The notes under the pieces were generated by a model, which worked only from the letters and a program-made list of their open reading frames with translations, was not told the origin of the DNA and did no database searches. Below are positions 16,533 through 25,316 of a stretch of 35,228 nucleotides of DNA, piece after piece. The position numbers and the translations under genes are program-made. The stretch comes from an uncultured Oscillospiraceae bacterium (GTDB lineage Bacteria; Bacillota; Clostridia; Oscillospirales; Acutalibacteraceae): positions 1-35,228 of the forward strand of contig USCI01000014.1 of the NCBI GenBank assembly GCA_900553255.1. The letters run 5' to 3'. Within the stretch, counting starts at the first letter, position 1, and every line of letters starts with the position of its first letter.

Positions 16533-16780
16533 TGCGCCCCCAAAAACCGGAGTTGCACGGCCATATCCGCGCAGAAGTATGTGATGGGAGATTTGTATGT
16601 CCGGAACATTACCGGCAGAGAATAACAGACGGCGGACAACCTGCTGATTTTCCAACGATCCCCTCGGCGGATCTGCTGGAAAGGCTGGAAATCTTTCCTT
16701 TGCCGGTGCTGCTCGTCGCCGCAGCTGGAAGCAGGGCTTCTGAACGGGAAATTCGTTGTTACAGGAAGGGTAGAAACGGT
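16533..16780 (+). other. Gene-free stretch before the EamA gene
   Basis: No gene, clear promoter or known riboswitch is recognised. A plus-strand frame stays open from 16553 into the EamA gene, but the predicted peptide has no membrane or domain pattern, and the real start at 16781 has its own ribosome site. Confidence 0.5.
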
Positions 16781-17644
16781 ATGTGGTTGATTTTGGCATT
16801 GGGTTCGGCACTTTTTGCCGGGATTACCGCCATACTGGCCAAAGCGGGACTGCAGGATACCGATTCCCATTTGGCGACGGCACTGCGTACCGGCGTGGTG
16901 CTGGTGTTTAGCTGGCTGATCGTGTTTTTGACCGGCACACAGGCGCAACTGCTCGCTATGGGAGGAACCACCTGGATTTCTCTGGTGCTGTCTGGACTGG
17001 CAACAGGCGGATCCTGGCTGTGCTATTTCCGTGCACTGCAGCTTGGCGACGTCCACAAGGTTGCTGCGGTCGATAAAAGCAGCACGGTACTGACTATGCT
17101 GCTGGCCTTCCTGGTGCTGCAGGAACCGCTGACGTGGATGAAGGCCGCGGGGATGGGGGCAATCGTAGGCGGAACTTGGCTGATGGTATACCACCCCGGA
17201 ACGGAGCCATCCGAAAAGAGGCGGAAACACGGCTGGATGCCGTGGGCATTCGGCAGTGCACTGTGCGCGAGCTTGGCGGCTTTGCTGAGTAAATGGGGCA
17301 TGCAGGGAATCAGCTCGCATTTAGGTACGGCGATTCGCACTGCGGTGGTATTGGTTATGGCCTGGGGAGTGGTGTTTCTGCTGCGGCGGCAGGGACAGGT
17401 ACGACGGCTCAGCGGTAAGAACTGGTGCTTTTTGCTGCTGTCCGGAATAGCAACCGGACTGTCCTGGCTGTGTTATTTCCGTGCGCTGCAGACGGGGCCG
17501 ATGAGCGTAGTAGTTCCGGTGGATAAACTGAGTATCTTGGTGACAGTGGTTCTCTCGCGGCTTCTTTTCCGTGAGCGGTTATCCTGGCGCGGCTGGCTTG
17601 GGCTCGGCATCATGACCGCCGGCACCTTGTGCCTTTTATGGTAG
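16781..17644 (+). CDS. EamA-type (drug/metabolite superfamily) permease
   Basis: 287 residues, ten predicted membrane helices in two EamA repeats of about 140 residues. The duplication is plain: SGLATGGSWLCYFRALQLGD in the first half and SGIATGLSWLCYFRALQTGP in the second, each followed by a V-x-x-V-D-K-x-S segment. A basic loop (PSEKRRKHGW) separates the halves. The superfamily exports or imports small metabolites; the substrate cannot be told. The ATG at 16781 is chosen over earlier in-frame codons because AGGAAGGG lies about 10 bases upstream and the first helix begins at residue 2. An NhaC-type gene follows 30 bases later. Confidence 0.9.
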   Translation: MWLILALGSALFAGITAILAKAGLQDTDSHLATALRTGVVLVFSWLIVFLTGTQAQLLAMGGTTWISLVLSGLATGGSWLCYFRALQLGDVHKVAAVDKSSTVLTMLLAFLVLQEPLTWMKAAGMGAIVGGTWLMVYHPGTEPSEKRRKHGWMPWAFGSALCASLAALLSKWGMQGISSHLGTAIRTAVVLVMAWGVVFLLRRQGQVRRLSGKNWCFLLLSGIATGLSWLCYFRALQTGPMSVVVPVDKLSILVTVVLSRLLFRERLSWRGWLGLGIMTAGTLCLLW

Positions 17645-17674
17645 AGAGCAATAACAATTAAGGGAGAGAGAAAT

Positions 17675-19021
17675 TTGAGGCAGGGGCGAGCGTTGGCTTT
17701 ATTGCCGATTGGCGTATTCCTTCTGGTCTTTATCGGCAGCGGCATACTGTTCCGTGACTTTTACGCCATGCCGGCGATTGTGGGTTTCCTGATTGCTCTG
17801 GTTGTGGCGTTTATGCAGAATCCCCGGCGGAAGTTCAGCGAAAAGCTGGAAAGTGTCACCAAAAGCATGGGTGACGAGAACGTGATGGTGATGTGCCTGA
17901 TCTTCATTCTTGCGGGCGGCTTCTCCGGAGCCGTTCAGGCAGCCGGCGGGGTGGAGAGCACGGTAAATTTCGGCCTGTCCATCCTGCCCCCGCCGGTGGC
18001 GGTGGCTGGGCTGTTTGTCATCGGCTGCTTTATTTCCACCGCTATGGGCACCTCGGTAGGCACCATTGCGGCTCTTGCACCGATTGCAGTGGGGATCAGC
18101 GAAAAGACCGGGATTGCAGGCGCCCTGTGCCTTGGTGCGGTGGTTTCCGGTGCTATGTTCGGCGACAATCTGTCGATGATTTCGGACACCACCATCGCGG
18201 CAACACGTACCCAGGGGTGTGATATGAAGGATAAATTCCGGGAGAATTTCAAGATAGTCCTTCCGGCGGCGGTGGTTACGCTGATCCTGTTTCTGGTGTT
18301 TGCCGGCGGCGGGGATTACGCGCCGGCAGGAGAGCTGCATTACGATTTCTTTAAAATCCTGCCTTACCTGGTGGTGCTGGTCGGCGCGCTGGCCGGACTC
18401 AATGTTTTTCTTGTGCTGACCGCGGGGACTGTGCTTTCCCTGATCGTCGGGGTGGCGACCGGGGCGATTCCGTGGGAAAAGCTGTTTACGGTAGTTTTTT
18501 CCGGGCCGGACGGCAGCGGCGGCATTAAAAACATGTATGATATCACGGTGATTTCGATTGTGGTCGCCGGGATTATCGGTTTGGTTAAGGACAACGGCGG
18601 CATTGATTTTATCCTGTCCGGTATAAAACGGCATGTCCGCACCAAACGCGGGGCCCAGCTCGGCATTGCGGCGCTGAGCGCGCTGGTGGATATCTCGACG
18701 GCCAATAATACCATTGCCATCGTGATGGCGGGGCCGATTGCCCGGGATATTGCCGAGGAATACGCGGTACCGCCCAAACGTACGGCAGCACTGCTGGATA
18801 TTTTTACGTCGGTTTGCCAGGGGCTGCTTCCATACGGCGCACAGCTGCTGTACGCAAGCGCGGGTGCGGCTGCTGCCGGGTTGGCGCTGACGCCGCTTGA
18901 GCTGCTGCCCTATCTGTTTTATCCGGTGCTGATGGGTATCAGTGCGCTGGCGGTGATTCTCTTCGGCGGCCGCCGAAAAAAGGCTGAGGGGAATGAGCCG
19001 GAGAATCAAACGTTGGAGTAA
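17675..19021 (+). CDS. NhaC-family Na+/H+ antiporter-like membrane protein
   Basis: 448 residues with about 11-12 membrane helices. The segment GAMFGDNLSMISDTTIAATRTQGC and the following MKDKFRENFK are typical of NhaC-family sodium/proton antiporters; a second similar half includes ALVDISTANNTIAIVMAGPIA and SVCQGLLPYGAQLLYA. The family includes Na+/H+, and malate-Na+/lactate, exchangers, so the cargo is uncertain. The start is TTG at 17675 with AAGGGAGAG upstream. It lies close behind the EamA gene and ahead of a terminator, so the two probably form one unit. Confidence 0.88.
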   Translation: MRQGRALALLPIGVFLLVFIGSGILFRDFYAMPAIVGFLIALVVAFMQNPRRKFSEKLESVTKSMGDENVMVMCLIFILAGGFSGAVQAAGGVESTVNFGLSILPPPVAVAGLFVIGCFISTAMGTSVGTIAALAPIAVGISEKTGIAGALCLGAVVSGAMFGDNLSMISDTTIAATRTQGCDMKDKFRENFKIVLPAAVVTLILFLVFAGGGDYAPAGELHYDFFKILPYLVVLVGALAGLNVFLVLTAGTVLSLIVGVATGAIPWEKLFTVVFSGPDGSGGIKNMYDITVISIVVAGIIGLVKDNGGIDFILSGIKRHVRTKRGAQLGIAALSALVDISTANNTIAIVMAGPIARDIAEEYAVPPKRTAALLDIFTSVCQGLLPYGAQLLYASAGAAAAGLALTPLELLPYLFYPVLMGISALAVILFGGRRKKAEGNEPENQTLE

Positions 19022-19026
19022 GCACT

Positions 19027-19057
19027 ACACCGCGGGAGACCTATCCTGCGGTGTTTA
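19027..19057 (+). terminator. Terminator after the NhaC-type gene
   Basis: ACACCGCGGGA (19027-19037) pairs with TCCTGCGGTGT (19044-19054) with one wobble, followed by TTATT. Confidence 0.8.
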
Positions 19058-19130
19058 TTGGTTTGTTAGAGAGTTAATCGAATATGTGGGAATAAAAGGA
19101 AAACAGACACAAAAAATTTACAAACCGGGC

Positions 19131-19158
19131 TTTACTTTGTTGGGGAAAGTTGTATAAT
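19131..19158 (+). promoter_or_regulatory. Predicted promoter of the phosphotransferase-like gene
   Basis: TTTACT (19131-19136), 16-base spacer, TATAAT (19153-19158); the leader to the ATG at 19235 is about 70 bases. Confidence 0.65.
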
Positions 19159-19234
19159 ATAGATGGATATTCGCTGTGGTTTTCCAGTAAGCGGCGGATG
19201 TCCGGTTCTGAAAGAGAAAGGGGTTCTGGTCACA

Positions 19235-19987
19235 ATGAAATTCAGTAAGGACAATTTGATTGCTTCGAGCGAATTGGTGGATGTTTATCGCTGCGGAGAC
19301 ACCTGCGTGAAGCTGTTCAAGGAAGGCGTGCGCAAAACCAATCCGCTGTATGAAGCGCTTACCCATTCCCGCGTGGAAGATACCCGGCTGCCGGTGCCGG
19401 TCATCCATGAGCTGTCGGTGATCGATGGCCGCTGGGCGATCCATATGGATCTGATTGAAGGCAAAACGCTGGCCGACCTGATGAAGGAAAACCCGGCCAA
19501 TATGGATAAATATCTCAACGACATGGTGGATATCCAGCTGGAGATCCATTCCAAGAGTGTCCCTAAACTGAGCAAGCTTAAGGATAAGATGAGCCGTCAG
19601 ATCAACTCCCTCACCGAAATCGACGATGTAAAGAAATATGAGCTGCTCACCCGGCTGGAAAGCATGCCCAAGCACACCAAGCTTTGCCATGGCAATTTTG
19701 TGCCGGAAAACATCATTTACAATGAAAAAGGCATGTATGTCGTCGACTGGATTGCGGCGCGGCAGGGCAATGCGAGCGCGGATGTGGGGCGGACCTACCT
19801 GCTTCTCAGTCTGCGGGATCCGGCATTTGCGGATAAATACCTCGATCTGTTCTGCAAGAAAACCAATACCGACCGGAAGTATGTACAGCGCTGGCTGCCG
19901 ATCGTGGCAGCGGCGTATCTGCCGGATGCCAAACCGGAGGAGCACGATTTCCTGATGAAGTGGGTCGACGTGGTCGAATACGAATAA
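19235..19987 (+). CDS. Aminoglycoside-phosphotransferase-like (APH/choline kinase fold) protein with altered catalytic loop
   Basis: 250 residues with the APH kinase layout: N-lobe Lys in CVKLFKEG, hinge region MDLIEGKTLADLM, catalytic loop HGNFVPENII (152-161) and metal-binding Asp171 in YVVDWIAA. In most members the loop is HGDxxxxN with Asp as catalytic base; here residue 154 is Asn (codon AAT). The C-terminal part (GRTYLLLSLRDP, KYVQRWLPIVAAAYL) resembles small-substrate kinases of this group. It may be a degenerate kinase or a pseudokinase. The ATG at 19235 has AAAGGGG about 11 bases upstream; earlier in-frame codons lack one. Single-gene unit with promoter and terminator, so expression seems selected for. 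Confidence 0.8.
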   Translation: MKFSKDNLIASSELVDVYRCGDTCVKLFKEGVRKTNPLYEALTHSRVEDTRLPVPVIHELSVIDGRWAIHMDLIEGKTLADLMKENPANMDKYLNDMVDIQLEIHSKSVPKLSKLKDKMSRQINSLTEIDDVKKYELLTRLESMPKHTKLCHGNFVPENIIYNEKGMYVVDWIAARQGNASADVGRTYLLLSLRDPAFADKYLDLFCKKTNTDRKYVQRWLPIVAAAYLPDAKPEEHDFLMKWVDVVEYE

Positions 19988-20008
19988 AGATACCGCCATA
20001 CTAAAACA

Positions 20009-20043
20009 ACAAAGGCGCTGGATATCTCCGGCGCCTTTGTATT
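20009..20043 (+). terminator. Terminator after the phosphotransferase-like gene
   Basis: ACAAAGGCGCTGG (20009-20021) pairs with CCGGCGCCTTTGT (20028-20040), one wobble, loop ATATCT. Confidence 0.85.
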
Positions 20044-20272
20044 TGGGTATCGGATTTTCACGTAATCCGCCACGCGCAGGTGGCAAGAGAGCCGCCAAAG
20101 GACAAAAAATGTAAATATTTTTATTCGGTTTTGGGCAAACAAGTGGGGGAAAGGCCGTTCAGACATTTAAGACAAAAAGATTTTGGATTTTCGTGGATGT
20201 TTCCTGCGAGTTTTTAGAGGATATATATACAAAAGCAAGATTTTTTTCAGACAAAATCGGCAAAACCCTAAA
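20044..20272 (+). other. AT-rich gene-free stretch upstream of adhE
   Basis: About 230 bases between the preceding terminator and the adhE promoter. It is clearly more AT-rich than the genes. No open frame with a ribosome site and no known RNA is recognised; upstream regulatory sites are possible. Confidence 0.6.
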
Positions 20273-20301
20273 TTGACTTTACCGGTGGGGGTTGGTATAA
20301 T
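20273..20301 (+). promoter_or_regulatory. adhE promoter
   Basis: TTGACT (20273-20278), a 17-base spacer and consensus TATAAT (20296-20301). The best promoter in the window; the predicted start near 20308 falls within the Rex-like operator. Confidence 0.88.
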
Positions 20302-20305
20302 AAAG

Positions 20306-20323
20306 TTGTTAAAAAAATAACAA
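20306..20323 (+). promoter_or_regulatory. Rex-type redox operator at the adhE transcription start
   Basis: TTGTTAAAAAAATAACAA, an 18-base site with perfect TTGTTA/TAACAA arms around six A. It matches the known Rex pattern TTGTTAANNNNTTAACAA in both half-sites. Rex represses fermentation genes such as adhE at high NAD+/NADH; a repressor here would cover the transcription start. Confidence 0.85.
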
Positions 20324-20362
20324 ATCCTGACGGCACCGATTAAAGATGGAGGTCTGGAAAAC

Positions 20363-22987
20363 ATGGAAAAGAAAGAAAAGACGACAGCAGCGAACACCGG
20401 GCTGGTCGACAACGTCGATGCGCTGATTGCCAAAATGGCACAGGTACGTGAGGCGCAGCAGAAATTCGCGACCTATACCCAGGAGCAGGTCGATAAGATC
20501 TTCTTTGCAGCATCGGTGGCAGCGAATCAGGCGCGCATTCCGCTGGCCAAGATGGCGGTGGAGGAGACCGGCATGGGCGTGGTGGAGGATAAGGTTATTA
20601 AAAACCACTACGCGGCGGAATATATCTACAATCAGTATCGCGATACCAAGACCTGCGGCGTGATCGAATACGATCCGGCATACGGCGTCTCCCGCATTGC
20701 GGAGCCGCTCGGCGTTGTGGCGGCGGTTATCCCGACCACCAACCCGACTTCGACGGCGATTTTCAAGACGCTGCTCTGCCTGAAGACCCGCAACGGCATC
20801 ATCATCAGCCCCCACCCGCGTGCGAAGAAAAGCACCATTGCAGCGGCGAAGATCGTTCTGGACGCGGCGGTTGCGGCCGGTGCGCCGGAAAACATCATTG
20901 CCTGGATTGACGTGCCGTCGCTTGAGTTGACCAATGAGGTCATGAAGAGTGCGGATATCATCCTCGCTACCGGCGGCCCGGGCATGGTTAAGGCGGCGTA
21001 TTCCTCCGGCAAACCGGCGCTGGGCGTCGGCGCTGGCAACACCCCGGCGGTTATTGATGATACGGCTGACATCACGGTTGCGGTCAACTCCATAATCCAT
21101 TCCAAAACCTTTGATAACGGTATGATCTGCGCTTCCGAGCAGTCGGTGATCGTGCTCGATAAGGTGTATGCGGCGGTCAAAAAGGAATTTGCGGATCGCG
21201 GCTGCTATTTTCTGAACCCGGAAGAGACCGACAAGGTGCGCAAAACGATTCTGATTAACGGCGCGCTCAATGCGAAGATTGTCGGCCAGAGGGCCCACAC
21301 CATCGCAGCGCTGGCGGGGGTCGAGGTGCCGGAGAATACCAAGATCCTCATCGGTGAGGTGGAGAGCGTGGAGCTCGAGGAAGAATTTGCGCATGAGAAG
21401 CTCTCCCCGGTGCTTGCGATGTATAAGGCGAAGAATTTCGAAGATGCGGTCGCGAAGGCCTGCCGGCTGGTAGCGGACGGCGGCTATGGCCACACCTCCT
21501 CGCTGTACTGCAACGCGGTGACCGAAAGAGCCAAGATCGATGCCTTCGGCGCGGCGATGAAAACCTGCCGCATCCTGGTCAATACGCCTTCCTCTCACGG
21601 CGGCCTGGGCGACCTGTATAACTTCAAGCTGACGCCTTCCCTGACGCTAGGCTGCGGCTCCTGGGGCGGCAACTCGATTTCGGAAAACGTCGGCGTAAAG
21701 CATCTGCTCAACATCAAGACCGTGGCCGAGAGGAGAGAGAACATGCTGTGGTTCAGAGCGCCTGAAAAGGTTTACTTCAAGAAGGGCTGCCTGCCGGTCG
21801 CGCTCGGCGAGCTGAAAAACGTTATGGGCAAGAAGAAGGCCTTTATTGTCACCGACTCTTTCCTGTACAACAATGGCTACACTAAGAGCATCACCGATAA
21901 GCTGGACGAGATGGGCATCAAACACACGACCTTCTTTGATGTGGCGCCCGATCCGACACTTGCCTGCGCGATCGAGGGCACGAAGGCGATGAACGCCTTT
22001 GAGCCGGACTGCATCATTGCCATCGGCGGCGGCTCCGCGATGGATGCCGGCAAGATCATGTGGGTGATGTACGAGCATCCGGAAGTGGACTTTATGGACA
22101 TGGCCATGCGCTTTGTCGATATCCGCAAGAGGGTGTACACCTTCCCGCATATGGGGGATAAGGCCTCCTTCATTGCGGTGCCGACTTCGGCCGGTACCGG
22201 TTCTGAGGTGACGCCCTTCGCAGTCATCACCGACGAAAAGACCGGCATTAAATACCCGCTGGCCGACTATGAACTGATGCCGGATATGGCGATTATTGAT
22301 GCGGATCTGATGATGAACATGCCCAAGGGGTTAACCTCGGCTTCCGGTATCGACGCCTTGACCCATGCGCTGGAGGCGTATGCTTCGGTGATGGCGAGCG
22401 AATATACCGACGGCATTGCGCTTAAGGCGATGAAGTCGATCTTCACCTATCTGCCGCGTGCCTACGATAACGGCGCAAACGATCCGGAAGCTCGTGAGAA
22501 GATGGCGAACGCTTCCACAATGGCCGGTATGGCGTTTGCCAATGCCTTCCTGGGGGTCTGCCATTCGATGGCGCACAAACTGGGCGCGTTCCACCACCTG
22601 CCACACGGCGTGGCCAATGCATTGCTGATCACCGAAGTGATGCGGTTTAATGCCAACCCGGTGCCGACCAAGATGGGCACCTTCCCGCAGTACGCTTATC
22701 CGCATACGCTGGAGCGGTATTGCGAATGCGCGGATTTCCTGGGGATCAAGGGCAAGACCAATGAGGAGAAACTCGATAACTTCATCGCAGCGATCGAAGA
22801 CCTGAAGGCTAAGGTGGGCATCAAGAAGACCATCAAGGATTACGGTATCGACGAAAAGGTGTTCCTGGATACCCTCGATGAGATGGTGGAGCAGGCGTTT
22901 GACGATCAGTGCACCGGCGCAAACCCTCGCTATCCGCTGATGAGCGAAATCAAGGAGATGTATCTGAAGGCCTATTACGGCAAATAA
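20363..22987 (+). CDS. adhE: Bifunctional acetaldehyde-CoA/alcohol dehydrogenase AdhE
   Basis: 874 residues, full length. The N-terminal half is a CoA-acylating aldehyde dehydrogenase with catalytic Cys256 in GMICASEQ. The C-terminal half (from about residue 455) is an iron-dependent alcohol dehydrogenase: GGGSAMDAGKIMW for NAD binding, and CHSMAHKLGAFHHLPHG containing the metal-binding His residues. The enzyme reduces acetyl-CoA to ethanol with two NADH and assembles into spirosome filaments in other bacteria. A GGAGG-type ribosome site precedes the ATG. Codon use looks strongly biased, consistent with high expression. Single-gene unit under a strong promoter with a Rex-type operator. Confidence 0.98.
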   Translation: MEKKEKTTAANTGLVDNVDALIAKMAQVREAQQKFATYTQEQVDKIFFAASVAANQARIPLAKMAVEETGMGVVEDKVIKNHYAAEYIYNQYRDTKTCGVIEYDPAYGVSRIAEPLGVVAAVIPTTNPTSTAIFKTLLCLKTRNGIIISPHPRAKKSTIAAAKIVLDAAVAAGAPENIIAWIDVPSLELTNEVMKSADIILATGGPGMVKAAYSSGKPALGVGAGNTPAVIDDTADITVAVNSIIHSKTFDNGMICASEQSVIVLDKVYAAVKKEFADRGCYFLNPEETDKVRKTILINGALNAKIVGQRAHTIAALAGVEVPENTKILIGEVESVELEEEFAHEKLSPVLAMYKAKNFEDAVAKACRLVADGGYGHTSSLYCNAVTERAKIDAFGAAMKTCRILVNTPSSHGGLGDLYNFKLTPSLTLGCGSWGGNSISENVGVKHLLNIKTVAERRENMLWFRAPEKVYFKKGCLPVALGELKNVMGKKKAFIVTDSFLYNNGYTKSITDKLDEMGIKHTTFFDVAPDPTLACAIEGTKAMNAFEPDCIIAIGGGSAMDAGKIMWVMYEHPEVDFMDMAMRFVDIRKRVYTFPHMGDKASFIAVPTSAGTGSEVTPFAVITDEKTGIKYPLADYELMPDMAIIDADLMMNMPKGLTSASGIDALTHALEAYASVMASEYTDGIALKAMKSIFTYLPRAYDNGANDPEAREKMANASTMAGMAFANAFLGVCHSMAHKLGAFHHLPHGVANALLITEVMRFNANPVPTKMGTFPQYAYPHTLERYCECADFLGIKGKTNEEKLDNFIAAIEDLKAKVGIKKTIKDYGIDEKVFLDTLDEMVEQAFDDQCTGANPRYPLMSEIKEMYLKAYYGK

Positions 22988-22998
22988 GTCTGACCGGT

Positions 22999-23037
22999 CA
23001 AAAGCGGGCGGAACCGATAGGATTCCGCCCGCTTTTG
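22999..23037 (+). terminator. Strong terminator after adhE
   Basis: Perfect 15-bp stem, CAAAAGCGGGCGGAA (22999-23013) with TTCCGCCCGCTTTTG (23023-23037). Confidence 0.88.
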
Positions 23038-23092
23038 CTTGCAAGGGAATCCGTGCGCAGATGACCCGGGGAACGGTATATTATCAATCGTT

Positions 23093-23137
23093 AAAAGATC
23101 CCGCTGCCGGAAACACAGCCGCAGCGGGATCTTTTTT
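23093..23137 (+). terminator. Second, tandem terminator-type hairpin downstream of adhE
   Basis: AAAAGATCCCGCTGC (23093-23107) pairs perfectly with GCAGCGGGATCTTTT (23121-23135), then T to 23137. The A run on the 5' side means it could also work on the minus strand. Confidence 0.85.
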
Positions 23138-23158
23138 GCAGATTTACCGCGAGGTTTA

Positions 23159-23187
23159 TTGAAATGCTGTGGCGATTCCTGTATAAT
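23159..23187 (+). promoter_or_regulatory. Promoter of the DUF1846 gene
   Basis: TTGAAA (23159-23164), 17-base spacer, TATAAT (23182-23187); about 25 bases of leader before the ATG at 23221. Confidence 0.82.
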
Positions 23188-23220
23188 AAATAGGATATTA
23201 CAACGAGAGGCGCGGTCGGA

Positions 23221-24705
23221 ATGAAAAAAATCGGGTTCGACAATGACAAATATCTCCGCATGCAGTCGGAGCATATCCGCGAGAGAATTTCCCAGTTTGG
23301 CGGCAAGCTGTATCTGGAGTTTGGCGGCAAGCTCTTTGACGACTATCACGCCTCCCGTGTGCTGCCGGGATTTCAGCCGGACAGCAAGCTGCGGATGCTT
23401 CTGCAGATCAAGGATCAGGTGGAAATCGTGATTGTCATCAATGCCGGCGATATAGAGAAAAACAAGCTGCGCGGCGATCTGGGTATCACCTATGATTTGG
23501 ATGTGCTGCGGCTGATCGACGGCTTCCGCAGCATCGGGCTGTATGTCGGCAGTGTCGTGATGACCCGTTATCAGGGGCAGCCGGTGGCCGAGGCGTTTCA
23601 GGAGAGGCTGGAGTCGCTGGGGGTGAAGGTATACCGGCATTATCCGATTGAAGGCTATCCATCCAATATCGCGAAAATTGTCAGCGATGAGGGATATGGC
23701 CGCAACGAATTTATTGAGACAAGCCGCGAATTGGTGGTGGTAACCGCACCAGGGCCCGGCAGCGGCAAGATGGCCACCTGCCTGTCGCAGCTGTATCATG
23801 AGCACAAACGCGGCGTGCGTGCCGGATACGCCAAGTTTGAAACCTTTCCGATCTGGAATCTTCCGCTCAAGCATCCGGTCAATCTGGCCTATGAGGCGGC
23901 GACGGCCGACCTGGACGATGTGAATATGATTGATCCGTTCCATCTGGAGGCTTACGGTACCACCACCGTCAATTACAACCGGGACGTGGAGATTTTTCCG
24001 GTGGTCACGGCGATGTTTGAAAAGATTATGGGAACCTGCCCGTACAAGTCGCCTACCGATATGGGGGTGAATATGGCCGGCAACTGCATCGTTGACGACG
24101 AGGCAGTGCGGGAGGCTTCCTGCCAGGAAATCGTGCGCCGGTATTATACCGCGTTGTGCGGCCAGCGTCAGGGCGTGGTCAGTGAAGATGTCATCTATAA
24201 GCTGGAACTGCTGATGAAAAAAGCGGAGGTAACGGTGCATGACCGGGCCGTGATCGCGCCGGCGCTCCAGAAGGCGGCGCTTACCGGCGCGCCGGCTGCG
24301 GCAATGGAATTGCCGGACGGCACCATCGTTACCGGGAAAACGTCGGATCTGCTGGGAGCCTCGGCAGCCCTGCTGCTTAATGCGCTGAAGATTCTCGGCG
24401 GGATCAGCGACGATATTCATTTGATCTCTCCGGTGATCATCGAGCCGATCCAGCATCTGAAGGTTTCCCATCTCGGCAACCGCAATCCGCGCCTGCATAC
24501 CGATGAAGTGCTTATTGCCTTGTCGATCTGCGCGGCTACCAACCCGACGGCGGAGCTTGCGATGGAGCAGCTTGCCCGGCTGCGCGGGTGTGAGGTGCAT
24601 TCCTCGGTTATCCTGTCTGCGGTGGATGAACGGGTGTTCCGGCGGCTGGGAATCAATATCACATGCGAACCGCGTTACCAGACATCAAAACTGTATAATG
24701 TCTGA
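23221..24705 (+). CDS. DUF1846-family protein
   Basis: 494 residues, the usual family length. Recognisable by the N-terminal IGFDNDKYLRMQSEHIRERI, GGKLYLEFGGKLFDDYHA, VEIVIVINAGDIEKNKLRGD, the central TAPGPGSGKMATCLSQLYHE (resembling a nucleotide-binding loop), and NPRLHTDEVLIALSICAATN near the C-terminus. A family member from Streptococcus has a solved structure, but I know of no firmly assigned activity; the GPGSGKM loop suggests nucleotide or phosphate binding (inference). Cytosolic, no membrane segment. It has its own promoter and a terminator, and no functional partner next to it. Confidence 0.93.
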   Translation: MKKIGFDNDKYLRMQSEHIRERISQFGGKLYLEFGGKLFDDYHASRVLPGFQPDSKLRMLLQIKDQVEIVIVINAGDIEKNKLRGDLGITYDLDVLRLIDGFRSIGLYVGSVVMTRYQGQPVAEAFQERLESLGVKVYRHYPIEGYPSNIAKIVSDEGYGRNEFIETSRELVVVTAPGPGSGKMATCLSQLYHEHKRGVRAGYAKFETFPIWNLPLKHPVNLAYEAATADLDDVNMIDPFHLEAYGTTTVNYNRDVEIFPVVTAMFEKIMGTCPYKSPTDMGVNMAGNCIVDDEAVREASCQEIVRRYYTALCGQRQGVVSEDVIYKLELLMKKAEVTVHDRAVIAPALQKAALTGAPAAAMELPDGTIVTGKTSDLLGASAALLLNALKILGGISDDIHLISPVIIEPIQHLKVSHLGNRNPRLHTDEVLIALSICAATNPTAELAMEQLARLRGCEVHSSVILSAVDERVFRRLGINITCEPRYQTSKLYNV

Positions 24706-24740
24706 TTGCCTTTGGCCTTATTGAGGTTCAGATATTCAAT

Positions 24741-24778
24741 ACAGCAGCCGCAGAGCCATAGGGCACTGCGGCTGTTGT
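24741..24778. terminator. Terminator hairpin between DUF1846 and the convergent DUF5655 gene
   Basis: ACAGCAGCCGCAG (24741-24753) pairs with CTGCGGCTGTTGT (24766-24778), one wobble. No long T tract; it lies between convergent genes and could serve both. Confidence 0.7.
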
Positions 24779-24788
24779 GTACAGGCAT

Positions 24789-25256
24789 TCATTTTGTCAT
24801 AGAAAAACGGTACGCTTCCTCAAGCCATCCGATTAACTCGTCGTCGATTTCCTCCTCGCGCTGTATAAGGACATGGTGCGTCCAGCGGTTGGGGTAGGCT
24901 TCAACGGCCTGTGCAATGCGGGAAGACTCTTTTTTGTGCCCCAGCCCAAAGGATACCAGCAAGTAAGTCTGCGGCCAGCCCCTGACTCTTCTCCAGGGGA
25001 GGGAAACGGCGGCAAAAACATACCGGCTGCGGAAGGATATTTGTGTTTTGGCAACCTTGACGCTCGGTTCAGGGCAGAAGACTCTTATTTTTTCCCGTAG
25101 TTTCTCATATAACGGGATTAGCTGCGGCATGGTATTAAAAAACATCCATTCATCCTGAAGCAATCTTTTCGCCCCCTCGGCAGGATCCCTAAAAATGTAA
25201 GAACGATATTTCAGGTTGATCATATCAAAAATCGGTTTAAAAAGCAAATTGCTCAT
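24789..25256 (-). CDS. DUF5655-like protein
   Basis: 155 residues from the ATG at 25256. The central part (LYEKLREKIRVFCPEPSVK, AKTQISFRSRYVFAAVSLP) resembles the DUF5655 family of small proteins, often found alone or fused to other small domains, of unknown function. The C-terminus reads HVLIQREEEIDDELIGWLEEAYRFS, also in keeping. No membrane segment or signal peptide. No convincing ribosome site precedes this ATG; the frame extends upstream to a TTG at 25298 that also lacks one, so the start is uncertain. It stands alone on the minus strand and diverges from the DUF2691 gene. Confidence 0.7.
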   Translation of the reverse strand: MSNLLFKPIFDMINLKYRSYIFRDPAEGAKRLLQDEWMFFNTMPQLIPLYEKLREKIRVFCPEPSVKVAKTQISFRSRYVFAAVSLPWRRVRGWPQTYLLVSFGLGHKKESSRIAQAVEAYPNRWTHHVLIQREEEIDDELIGWLEEAYRFSMTK

Positions 25257-25316
25257 GGGCGGCCGTCCGTTTGGCGTCTTCACTTTTTCGGCAGACAAGG
25301 ATAAGAGGTGGTTTTT

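Noticed and set aside
16533..16780. Possible riboswitch or decayed gene before the EamA gene
   Set aside because: No known aptamer motif or consistent stem with an expression platform was seen, and the open frames there have no family features.
20309..21598. Long minus-strand open frame opposite adhE
   Set aside because: Same artefact: overlaps the Rex-like site and promoter region, and the product shows no recognisable family.
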